From: Salvelinus alpinus
Lineage: Eukaryota > Chordata > Actinopteri > Salmoniformes > Salmonidae
Length of the DNA: 64,000 bases
Reading direction: 5' to 3'
NCBI RefSeq assembly: GCF_045679555.1
Contig: NC_092096.1
Coordinates: 17,861,612 to 17,925,611 of the forward strand
In this document: positions 11,240 to 20,697 of the stretch, piece after piece
Layout: the number at the start of each line of letters is the position of its first letter
Position numbering within the stretch: the first letter of the stretch is position 1
The notes under the pieces: generated by a model
The model's database searches: none
What the model saw: only the letters and a program-made list of their open reading frames with translations
Told to the model about the DNA's origin: nothing
Position numbers and translations under genes: made by a program

Positions 11240-11793
11240 CAAACACAGTGTTTCGGAGGAAACACTGTACAGCTGGCGACCGAGGTCAGCGAGCATGCAC
11301 CCGGCACAAGGAGTTGCTAGAGCACGATAGGACAAGGACATCCAGGCAGGACAAACCCTCCCCTAACCCGTACGACGCTGGGCCAAACCCTCCCCTAACC
11401 CGTATGACGCTGGGCCAAACCCTCCCATAACCCGTACGACGCTGGGCCAAACCCTCCCCTAACCCGTACGACGCTGGGCCAAACCCTCCCCTAACCCGTA
11501 CGACGCTGGGCCAAACCCTCCCCTAACCCATACGACGCTGGGCCAAACCCTCCCCTAACCCGTACGACGCTGGGCCAAACCCTCCCCTAACCCGTACGAC
11601 GCTGGGCCAAACCCTCCCCTAACCCGTACGACGCTGGGCCAAACCCTCCCCTAACCCATACGACACTGGGCCAATTGTGCGGTGCCTCATGGGTCTCCCG
11701 GTCGCGACACACCCCGGGATCAAACCCAGATCTGTAGTGATGCCTCTAGCACTGCGATGCAGAGCCTTAGACCACTGCACCTCTCGGGAGGCC
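11240..11793 (-). mobile_element. tRNA-derived salmonid SINE expanded by an internal tandem array
   Basis: The right end (about 11690-11793) is the SINE head in minus orientation (CTGCACCTCTCGGGAGGCC on plus). The left part (11240-11350) is the distal SINE body, with TTTCGGAGGAAACACTGTACAG and GAGTTGCTAGAGC. Between them the body segment ACCCTCCCCTAACCCGTACG is repeated about ten times, so one SINE segment was amplified in place. Confidence 0.85.
11350..11671. repeat. 32-bp minisatellite inside a SINE
   Basis: About ten copies with a strict 32 bp spacing (for example GGGCC at 11380, 11412 and 11444). The unit contains AAACCCTCCCCTAACCCGTA and CGACGCTGGGCC. A single copy of the same segment occurs in the SINEs at 1-303 (near 115) and 24380-24783 (near 24640), so the single-copy state is ancestral. 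Confidence 0.93.
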
Positions 11794-12009
11794 TATTTTA
11801 AGCATCTTTCAACACAGGCTTAACACCTAACAAACACATTGTACTTTTTTTAAACATTTCTAACACAGGCCAGGCCTTGTTTTTACCTCATATCCTAGAG
11901 ATAATGCCTTGCATTATGCCTGGGAAGAAAACACTTGCTCAACTTGCCATTGGCTCAACCATTGACACAACTTACCCCAAGGCAAACATTTTACCTATAT
12001 TAGTCCACA

Positions 12010-12312
12010 CTTGAGGTGTCACTACAGACCCGGGTTCGATCCCAGGCTGTGTCACAACCAGCCGTGACCTGGAGTCCCATAGGGCGGCGCACAATTGGCG
12101 CAGCGTCCTCCGGGTTAGAGGAGGGTTTGGTCAGGGGGGCTTTACTTGGCTCATCGCACTCTAGCGACCCCTTGTGGCTGGCCGGGCGCCTGCAGGCTGA
12201 ACTCGGTCTGGCGGAGGACTCATGACTTCACCTCATGACTCTCCCGAGCCTGTTGCAGCGATGAGACAAGATCACAATTGGATATAACGAAAAAGGGGTG
12301 AAAATACAACCA
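12010..12312 (+). mobile_element. tRNA-derived salmonid SINE (plus orientation), 5' head missing
   Basis: It begins inside the tRNA-like part at GAGGTGTCACTACAGACCC. GGGTTCGATCCCAGGCTGTG is the B-box region, followed by GCGGCGCACAATTGGCGCAG, CTGGCCGGGCGCCTGCAGG and the A/G-rich 3' end GATATAACGAAAAAGGGG. An open frame of 69 codons across it has no coding value. Confidence 0.85.
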
Positions 12313-12815
12313 AAAATATAAATATATATTTCCTAAATATTTGTTCAAATTATTAATTTTGTCTATGGTTTCCTAGAAACAAGGGTGGCTCAACTTACCC
12401 CTTTGGCTCATTCTACCCTACTCTCCCCTAGAAGATTCCGGAACTAATGAATTCCCTCTTTCCAGCCCCCCATACGGAATACATTCCATTCTCTCCTCTC
12501 CACAGCCTGGACCAGAAGGCTAGTTATCCCTGTGTTATTCCCTGTCACTCACAATGTACTTTCTGTCTCCAGCAGGAATGTAGGGCCGTCTGTGTGTCTG
12601 TCAGTGAGTGGCTGTGTCTGTGTGGGCCTGGGTCGTCATGGAGATACAACACACCTGTCTCTTTCTCTTCACCAGTCAACAGGAGAGATTATCATGAGCT
12701 ATTTAAGACTCACAGGGCTTAAACCCCTTCTGTTACCGAGCCTGACAGTCTGATTCAGAGGGGTTGGGTTAAATCCGGAAGACACATTTTGATTGAATGC
12801 ATTCAGTTGTGCAAC
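12313..12815. other. No gene recognised
   Basis: Unique-looking sequence. Open frames at 12447-12753 show no conserved domain. Confidence 0.4.
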
Positions 12816-13008
12816 TGACTAGGTAGCGTAGCCTAGTGGTTAGAGCGTTGGACTAGTAACCGGAAGCTTGCAAGATCAAATCCCTGCGCTGACAAGGTAC
12901 AAATCTGTCGTTCTGCCCCTGAACAAGGCAGTTAACCCACTAGGCCGTCATTGAAAATAAAAATGTGTTCTTAACTGACTTGCCTAGTTAAATAAAGATG
13001 AAATAAAA
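12816..13008 (+). mobile_element. HpaI-type SINE, full length
   Basis: The plus strand shows the head GCCTAGTGGTTAGAGCGTTGG with ACTAGTAACCGGAAGCTTGC, then TCTGTCGTTCTGCCCCTGAA, the conserved GGCCGTCATTGAAAAT, and the 3' tail TTCTTAACTGACTTGCCTAG leading into TTAAATAAAGATGAAATAAA. It has the diagnostic order and length of the HpaI family. Confidence 0.93.
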
Positions 13009-13203
13009 ATACTGCTTTCCCTCTTTGGCAGAGAACCAGGGTTTAGACAAGGGGAATGGGATCTCAGAGTGTTAGAAGGATTATGTGGCATCTTAATTAT
13101 TATTTTAGAACATCTGTCTTATCCCATGAGCACCTTGGTGTCCTCACTCCATAAATAAATATCCTGTCCCATCGTTCAAAACACCTCTAAAGAACACACA
13201 GAC

Positions 13204-13589
13204 AGCCCCCCCCCCCTCTTTCGACCCACCCCTCTCTCTCTCTGTCCTCTCTCGCTCTCTCTCCCCCTCTCTCTCTCTCTCTCTCTCCCCCTCTCTCTCT
13301 CCCTTTCTCTCTCTCGATCCACCCCTCTATCTCTCTCCCCCCTCTCTCTCTGTCCTCTCCCACCCCCCCTCCCTTTCTCTCTCTCGATCCACCCCTCTAT
13401 CTCTCTCCCCCTCTCTCTCTCTCTCCCCCTCTCTCTCTCCCTTTCTCTCTCTCGATCCACCCCTCTATCTCTCTCCCCCCTCTCTCTCTGTCCTCTCCCA
13501 CCCCCCCCTCTCTCTCTCTCTCTCTCGATCCACCCCTCTATCTCTCTCCCCCCTCTCTCACTCCCCCCCCCCCCCTCTCTCTCTCAATT
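13204..13589. repeat. CT-rich compound minisatellite, left part
   Basis: Runs of CTCTCT and CCCCCC are organised around a recurring block, CGATCCACCCCTCTATCTCT, in about 60 bp periods. The tract resumes at 14806, so the two halves flank a LINE insertion. The polypurine/polypyrimidine mirror character makes triplex formation possible. Confidence 0.93.
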
Positions 13590-14805
13590 CAATTCAATTC
13601 AAGGGGCTTTATTGGCATGGGAAACATGTGTTAACATTGCCAAAGCAAGTGAGGTAGATATTATACAAAAGTGAAATAAACAATACAAATTAACAGTAAA
13701 CATTACACATACAGAAGTTTCAAAACAATAAAGACATTACAAATGTTATATTATATATATACAGTGTTGTAACAATGTACAAATGGTTAAAGCACACAAG
13801 TTAAAATAAATAAGCATAAATATGGGTTGTATTTACAATGGTGTTTGTTCTTCACTGGTTGCCCTTTTCTTGTGGCAACAGGTCACAAATCTTGCTGCTG
13901 TGATGGCACACTGTGGAATTTCTCCCAGTAGATATGGGAGTTTATCAAAATTGGATTTGTTTTCAAATTCTTTGTGGATCTGTGTAATCTGAGGGAAATA
14001 TGTCTCTCTAATATGGTCATACATTGGGCAGGAGGTTAGGAAGTGCAGCTCAGTTTCCACCTCATTTTGTGGGCAGTGTGCACATAGCCTGTCTTCTCTT
14101 GAGAGCCATGTCTGCCTACGGCGGCCTTTCTCAATAGCAAGGCTATGCTCACTGAGTCTGTACATAGTCAAAGCTTTCCTTAAGTTTGGGTCAGTCACAG
14201 TGGTCAGGTATTCTGCCACTGTGTACTCTCTGTTTAGGGCCAAATAGCATTCTAGTTTGCTCTGTTTTTTTGTTAATTCTTTCCAATGTGTCAAGTAATT
14301 ATCTTTTTGTTTTCTCATGATTTGGTTGGGTCTAATTGTGCTGTTGTCCTGGGGCTCTGTGGGGTGTGTTTGTGTTTGTGAACAGAGCCCTAGGACCAGC
14401 TTGCTTAGGGGACTCTTCTCCAGGTTCATCTCTCTGTAGGTGATGGCTTTGTTATGGAAGGTTTGGGAATCGCTTCCTTTTAGGTGGTTGTAGAATTTAA
14501 CGGCTCTTTTCTGGATTTTGATAATTAGTGGGTATCGGCCTAATTCTGCTCTGCATGCATTATTTGGTGTTCTACGTTGTACACGGAGGATGTTGTTGCA
14601 GAATTCTGCATGCAGAGTCTCAATTTGGTGTTTGTCCCATTTTGTGAAATCTTGGTTGGTGAGCGGACCCCAGACCTCACAACCATAAAGGGCAATGGGC
14701 TCTATGACTGATTCAAGTATTTTTAGCCAGATCCTAATTGGTATGTTGAAATTGATGTTCCTTTTGATGGCATAGAAGGCCCTTCTTGCCTTGTCTCTCA
14801 GATCG
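13590..14805 (-). mobile_element. 5'-truncated LINE inserted in the CT-rich array
   Basis: The minus-strand element ends with an ATTGAATTGAATTGAATTGA-type tail (13590-13605 on plus), a typical LINE 3' microsatellite tail. The 3' UTR covers 13606-13832. The coding remnant runs from 14805 to 13833. The CT-rich array continues at both borders, giving a clean insertion. The 5' truncation is typical of incomplete reverse transcription. It differs in sequence from the LINE at 1870-5361. Confidence 0.85.
13833..14805 (-). pseudogene. C-terminal part of a LINE reverse transcriptase ORF
   Basis: About 320 codons are open in one frame, starting within NDLRDKARRAFYAIK. They include LYGCEVWGPL, a typical segment after the RT domain, and a zinc-knuckle-like CAHCPQ...ELHFLTSC pattern (C-x2-C...H...C). 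The catalytic RT motifs are absent because the copy is 5'-truncated. The apparent upstream extension into Arg-Glu repeats is the CT-rich array read on the minus strand and is not protein. The clade may be Tx1/L1-like or Nimb-like; I cannot settle this. Confidence 0.8.
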
Positions 14806-15143
14806 TTCTCTCTCTCTCTCTCGATCCACCCCTCTATCTCTCTCCCCCCTCTCTCTCTCCCCCCTCTCACTCCCCCCCCCTCTCTCTCTCTCTCTCTCCC
14901 CCTCTCTCTCTCTCTCTCTCGATCCACCCCTGTATCTCTCTCCCCCCTCTCTCTCTGTCCTCTCTCACTCTCCCACCCCCCCTCTCTCGCTCTCTCTCCC
15001 TCTCTATCTCTCTCCCCCCTCTCTCTCTGTCCTCTCTCACTCTCCCACCCCCCCCTCTCTCTCTCTCGATCCACCCCTCTATCTCTCTCCCCCTCTCTCT
15101 CTGTCCTCTCTCACCCCCCCCCCCCCCCCTCTCTCTCTGATCC
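14806..15143. repeat. CT-rich compound minisatellite, right part
   Basis: Continuation of the array at 13204-13589 with the same CGATCCACCCCTCTATCTCT blocks plus GTCCTCTCTCACTCTCCCAC and poly-C runs up to 13 bases near 15114-15128. Confidence 0.93.
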
Positions 15144-15739
15144 AGCTATTAACAAACCCCAGGATAGTTATGAAAGATTCTCCACAAAAACATGGAGGTT
15201 CTAATCTAACACCCATTCATCCTCTCTTTGTTTCATGCTGGCTAAAAGACAACGTTCCGCTTTGTCTCTTTGCCAACCCTTTTTCTGGTTGGATGTCTGT
15301 TAGATGTACAAAGGATGGTACATTTTGTGTTTTTTCTGGTTGGATGTCTGTTAGATGTACAAAGGATGGTACATGTATGAAGGATGGATGGTACATTTTG
15401 TATGTAGCGTAAACACAGACTGAAGAATGGAAAAGGATTGCTGTGTGACTCCAGGCAGTTCACCATGGAGTATAAACCATTCAATCTGCTCTCCAGTGCA
15501 GACCAGCGGTTCCTCTGTGGTGCGGACAGGGTACTGTGTGTGTGTGTGTTTGTCTGTCTGTGTGTAACCCTCCCCTCTCTAGCCTCTCTGCTCTGTACTG
15601 ATGTGGCGCCAGTGGTGTGGTTCTCTGTCTGTTCTAAAATATGATTGACTGACACACCAGGCTCTCAGCTTACACCCCTACACCCCAATCCAGACCTCTT
15701 CACTCTGCTGCTTATCACTGGAATGTCATCTTCTGTTGA
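15144..15739. other. No gene recognised; contains a 2-copy duplication
   Basis: GGTTGGATGTCTGTTAGATG and the following CAAAGGATGGTACAT occur twice (about 15287 and 15337). TGTGTG and TCTGTCTG runs occur near 15535. No reliable exon is seen. Confidence 0.45.
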
Positions 15740-16980
15740 GAGGAGGAAGAGAGGGGGGAAGAGCAGGATGGGGGAGAGAGGAGGAAGAGAGGGGGGAAGA
15801 GCAGGATGGGGGAGAGAGGAGGAAGAGAGGGGGGAAGAGCAGGATGGGGGAGAGAGGAGGAAGAGAGGGGGAAGAGCAGGATGGAGGAGAGAGGAGGAAG
15901 AGAGGGGGGGAAGAGCAGGATGGAGGAGAGAGGAGGAAGAGAGGGGGGAAGAGCAGGATGGAGGAGAGAGGAGGAAGAGAGGGGGGGAAGAGCAGGATGG
16001 GGGAGAGAGGAGGAAGAGAGGGGGGAAGAGCAGGATGGAGGAGAGAGGAGGAAGAGAGGGGGGGAAGAGCAGGATGGAGGAGAGAGGAGGAAGAGAGGGG
16101 GGGAAGAGCAGGATGGGGGAGAGAGGAGGAAGAGAGGGGGGAAGAGCAGGATGGGGGAGAGAGGAGGAAGAGAGGGGGGAAGAGCAGGATGGGGGAGAGA
16201 GGAGGAAGAGAGGGGGGAAGAGCAGGATGGGGGAGAGAGGAGGAAGAGAGGGGGAAGAGCAGGATGGGGGAGAGAGGAGGAAGAGAGGGGGAAGAGCAGG
16301 ATGGGGGAGAGAGGAGGAAGAGAGGGGGAAGAGCAGGATGGGGGAGAGAGGAGGAAGAGAGGGGGAAGAGCAGGATGGGGGCGAGAGGAGGAAGAGAGGG
16401 GGGGAAGAGCAGGGTGGGGGAGAGAGGAGGAAGAGAGGGGGGGATGAGCAGGATGGGGGAGAGAGGAGGAAGAGAGGGGGGGAAGAGCAGGATGGGGGAG
16501 AGAGGAGGAAGCGAGGGGGGGAAGAGCAGGGTGGGGGAGAGAGGAGGAAGAGAGGGGGGAAGAGCAGGGTGGGGAGAGAGGAGGAAGAGAGGGGGAAGAG
16601 CAGGATGGGGGAGAGAGGAGGAAGAGAGGGGGAAGAGCAGGATGGAGGAGAGAGGAGGAAGAGAGGGGGGAAGAGCAGGGTGGGGGAGAGAGGAGGAAGA
16701 GAGGGGGGAAGAGCAGGGTGGGGAGAGAGGAGGAAGAGAGGGGGGGAAGAGCAGGGTGGGGAGAGAGGAGGAAGAGAGGGTGGAAGAGTAGGGTGGGGGA
16801 GAGAGGAGGAAGAGAGGGGGGAAGAGCAGGGTGGGGGAGAGAGGAGGAAGAGAGGGGGGAAGAGCAGGATGGGGGAGAGAGGAGGAAGAGAGGGGGGAAG
16901 AGCAGGGTGGGGGAGAGAGGAGGAAGAGAGGGGGAAGAGCAGGGTGGGGGAGAGAGGGGGGAAGAGCAGGATGGGGGAGA
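15740..16980. repeat. 38-bp purine-rich minisatellite
   Basis: About 33 copies of a nearly all-purine 38 bp unit containing AGGAGGAAGAGAGGGGGGAA and GAGCAGGATGGGGGAGAG. Unit length varies by one or two G in two G-runs (4 to 7 G), which rotates the reading frame. The many long frames on both strands therefore carry no coding signal. The strand asymmetry favours G-quadruplex or triplex structures. Confidence 0.95.
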
Positions 16981-17404
16981 ATTGTGTTGGTAGGGGATGT
17001 TGGTGGGGGAGAAAGATGGAGGTAGGGAGGGATAGGGAGAGACGGGGGAGAGGTATGGTCAATGACCATGAGGTATTTGGGTCATCATAACTCCTCTCTT
17101 TCAGAGGTCCTAAAGTCAGTGAGGATAATATATGAATGTATCTCACTCACTTTTTCTCAAATACCAGGCTTTCTAACTACATTCAACATCTGTTTTCTTT
17201 AAATGGAGCATTAAGCCCAAACAACTTCTCAGTAACGTTAAGAAAGGTGACATGGAAAGCAGGTTGATAACAGAACTAACCAGGTCACGTCTTGGTTTTG
17301 TACATTTCCTGAGATTTACAAAAGGAAAGGGGCCTTGAGGTCAGTGAGAAAACCCCACAAAGTTCTATTGGCCATAGCTTCATTCCGCTTCACCTCCACT
17401 TGTG
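16981..17404. other. No gene recognised
   Basis: Unique sequence between two arrays; nothing identifiable. Confidence 0.4.
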
Positions 17405-17720
17405 TTTGAGCTGCAGCGATGAGCTGTACCGATGAGCTGCAGCGATGAGCTGTACCGATGAGCTGCAGCGATGAGCTGCGCCGATGAGCTGCACCGATGA
17501 GCGGTACCGATGAGCTGCACCGATGAGCTGTACCGATGAGCTGCACCGATGAGCTGTACCGATGAGCTGCACCGATGAGCTGTACCGATGAGCTGTACCG
17601 ATGAGCGGTACCGATGAGCTGTACCGATGAGCTGTACCGATGAGCTGCACCGATGAGCTGTACCGATGAGCTGCACCGATGAGCTGTACCGATGAGCTGC
17701 ACCGATGAGCTGTACTGATG
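17405..17720. repeat. 13-bp minisatellite
   Basis: About 24 copies of CGATGAGCTGTAC with variants CTGCAC, CTGCAG, CGGTAC and CTGCGC. The period of 13 keeps all three minus frames open as SSVQLIGTAHRC-like products, which is an artefact. Confidence 0.95.
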
Positions 17721-18015
17721 TTACTACAGGAGGTCTGCTGATCAGTCAAAGGTCGCCATGACACACCGGTTTCCATGACGACCGATAGTGTCGATAGAGA
17801 GATGGCGAATGAAAATAAATACTTCCATCGCCATGTCACTGGAAAGACTTAATGAATGTCCAGTCTGCTGGAGGGATGTGAAGGAGTACACATTAGTTCA
17901 TTTTCCAACCATAGACGGGTGGTAGAACAACACAGTGCCTGACACTGTATCTGTGAAAACTGGGCTCCAAATGGTTATGTACTGTGCTGTGGGTGTACCT
18001 CATCTATGGTCTGTG
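17721..18015. other. No gene recognised
   Basis: Short unique stretch between arrays. Confidence 0.4.
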
Positions 18016-19027
18016 TGCTGTCAGAACAGATGCCTTCTCATCCATGTCCCTAGACGGGATTAAATATCTGTCAGAATAGATGTGTTCTCATCCATGTCCC
18101 TAGACTGGATCAAATATCTGTCAGAATAGATGTGTTCTCATCCATGTCCCTAGACTGGATTAAATATCTGTCAGAATAGATGTGTTCTCATCCATGTCCC
18201 TAGACTGGATCAAATATCTGTCAGAATAGATGTGTTCTCATCCATGTCCCTAGACTGGATTAAATATCTGTCAGAATAGATGTGTTCTCATCCATGTCCC
18301 TAGACTGGATTAAATATCTGTCAGAATAGATGTATTCTCATCCATGTCCCTAGACTGGATTAAATATCTGTCAGAATAGATGTGTTCTCATCAATGTCCC
18401 TAGACTGGATTAAATATCTGTCAGAATAGATGTATTCTCATCAATGTCCCTAGACTGGATTAAATATCTGTCAGAATAGATGTGTTCTCATCAATGTCCC
18501 TAGACTGGATTAAATATCTGTCAGAATAGATGTGTTCTCATCAATGTCCCTAGACTGGATTAAATATCTGTCAGAATAGATGTGTTCTCATCAATGTCCC
18601 TAGACTGGATTAAATATCTGTCAGAATAGATGTATTCTCATCAATATCCCTAGACTGGATCAAATATCTGTCAGAACAGATGTATTCTCATCAATGTCCC
18701 TAGACTGGATCAAATATCTGTCAGAATAGATGTATTCTCATCAATGTCCCTAGACTGGATTAAATATCTGTCAGAATAGATGTGTTCTCATCAATGTCCC
18801 TAGACTGGATTAAATATCTGTCAGAATAGATGTGTTCTCATCAATGTCCCTAGACTGGATCAAATATCTGTCAGAATAGATGTGTTCTCATCAATGTCCC
18901 TAGACTGGATCAAATATCTGTCAGAATAGATGTGTTCTCATCAATGTCCCTAGACTGGATCAAATATCTGTCAGAATAGATGTATTCTCATCAATGTCCC
19001 TAGACTGGATCAAATATCTGTCAGAAG
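18016..19027. repeat. 50-bp minisatellite
   Basis: About 20 copies of a 50 bp unit containing ATCTGTCAGAATAGATGTGT and CCCTAGACTGGATTAAAT. An exchange TCATCCATGTCC to TCATCAATGTCC divides the array into a left block (to about 18390) and a right block. CAAAT versus TAAAT and GTG versus GTA variants mark sub-blocks. Confidence 0.95.
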
Positions 19028-19198
19028 AAGGTGGTCATGGTTCTGACCTCTAGTTGATATCTGCTGTACTTATCTACTGCACCAATATGGCTGCACTCAT
19101 TCTAGTGGGGTTAGACACTGTACAATGTCATGCGCTTTGAGCACCCGGAAAATATATCAAGTCAATCCATTAGTGTGACTATATTACCCCTGGCATTA

Positions 19199-20160
19199 TG
19201 ACTACTGAGATACCCCAGGACATGGGTGGGCCAACATGTTACTACTGAGATACCCCAGGACATGGGTGGGCCAACATGTTACTACTGAGATACCCCAGGA
19301 CATGGGTGGGACAACATGTTACTACTGAGATACCCCAGGACATGGGTGGGCCAACATGTTACTACTGAGATACCCCAGGACATAGGTGGGCCAACATGTC
19401 ACTACTGAGATACCCCAGGACATGGGTGGGCCAACATGTTACTACTGAGATACCCCAGGACATGGGTGGGCCAACATGTTACTACTGAGATACCCCAGGA
19501 CATGGGTGGGCCAACATGTTACTACTGAGATACCCCAGGACATGGGTGGGCCAACATGTTACTACTGAGATACCCCAGGACATGGGTGGGCCAACATGTT
19601 ACTACTGAGATACCCCAGGACATGGGTGGGCCAACATGTTACTACTGAGATACCCCAGGACATGGGTGGGCCAACATGTTACTACTGAGATACCCCAGGA
19701 CATGGGTGGGCCAACATGTTACTACTGAGATACCCCAGGACATGGGTGGGCCAACATGTTACTACTGAGATACCCCAGGACATGGGTGGGCCAACATGTT
19801 ACTACTGAGATACCCCAGAACATGGGTGGGCCAACATGTTACTACTGAGATACCCCAGAACATGGGTGGGCCAACATGTTACTACTGAGATACCCCAGGA
19901 CATGGGTGGGCCAACATGTTACGACTGAGATACCCCAGAACATGGGTGGGCCAACATGTTACTACTGAGATACCCCAGGACATGGGTGGGCCAACATGTT
20001 ACGACTGAGATACCCCAGGACATGGGTGGGCCAACATGTTACTACTGAGATACCCCAGGACATGGGTGGGCCAACATGTTACTACTGAGATACCCCAGGA
20101 CATGGGTGGGCCAACATGTTACGACTGAGATACCCCAGGACATAGGTGGGCCAACATATT
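19199..20160. repeat. 40-bp minisatellite, highly homogeneous
   Basis: 24 copies of a 40 bp unit containing ACTACTGAGATACCCCAGGA and CATGGGTGGGCCAACATGTT. Only scattered single-base variants are seen: GGAC to GAAC near 19818, 19858 and 19938; ACTACT to ACGACT near 19920, 20000 and 20120; CATAGG near 19381 and 20142. Confidence 0.96.
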
Positions 20161-20697
20161 CTGTGCCCCACCAACATGGTACTCCGTTTGATCCTGACCT
20201 GTTTGTGCTCTTTCCAACTCCACTGCTGTCATTGTCAAGGCAGCAGCAACAGACTGGCACCCACACGCTGCTCCTCTATATCACTTAGTCTGTCTGTGTC
20301 CTAAATTACACCCTTTTCCCAACATAGAGCATTGCTTTTGACCAGGGCCCACCGGGGTCTATGTTAGGCAGTAGGGTACCATTTGAGCCTCTGTGTAACA
20401 CAGACAGAATCACTAACAGCAGGACACCGTCAGGAGACCAATCAGAAACAGAGTGGCTGTTAAACCTTAAACCTTAACACTTTGGCGTCAAGACTCTTAA
20501 CTCTAGGAACTGATCTCAAAGTGACTGCATGAGTGCTGTTTCGTTTAGTCCAACTGTCCTTTCCATTTTACTGTGCTATTCATCTTACAGGCTCCAAAAC
20601 CCACAAAGTACAGCTGGTAATAATTGTTCCAGAATTAGCCAGCATGGCAGCCCAAGATCTCCAGTGGTTATGTTTTGGGCTGACACATGTGGGAAAG
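20161..20697. other. No gene recognised; decayed fold-back MITE fragments
   Basis: Around 20190-20262 the sequence resembles the palindromic element seen at 55919 (GACCTGTTTGTGCTC, TGCTGTCATTGTCAAGGCAG, CAACAGACTGGCA). Around 20325-20395 it resembles the one at 27615 (CTTTTGACCAGGGCCC, GGCAGTAGGGTACCATTTGA). Both are degraded. No exon is recognised. Confidence 0.45.

Noticed and set aside
12010-12100. Functional tRNA gene
   Set aside because: B-box-like GGTTCGATCCC belongs to a tRNA-derived SINE. The head is missing and no cloverleaf with an anticodon can be formed.
12816-12900. tRNA gene in the HpaI SINE head
   Set aside because: A and B boxes are SINE promoter remnants followed by the typical SINE body. 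There is no acceptor stem.
13833-15074. 413-codon ORF taken as one protein
   Set aside because: Only the part up to 14805 is LINE-derived. The N-terminal Arg/Glu repeats are the CT-rich array read on the minus strand.
15645-17146. Frames of 350-490 codons on both strands
   Set aside because: They are a purine-rich 38 bp array. Length changes in G runs move the frame, and both strands are open together.
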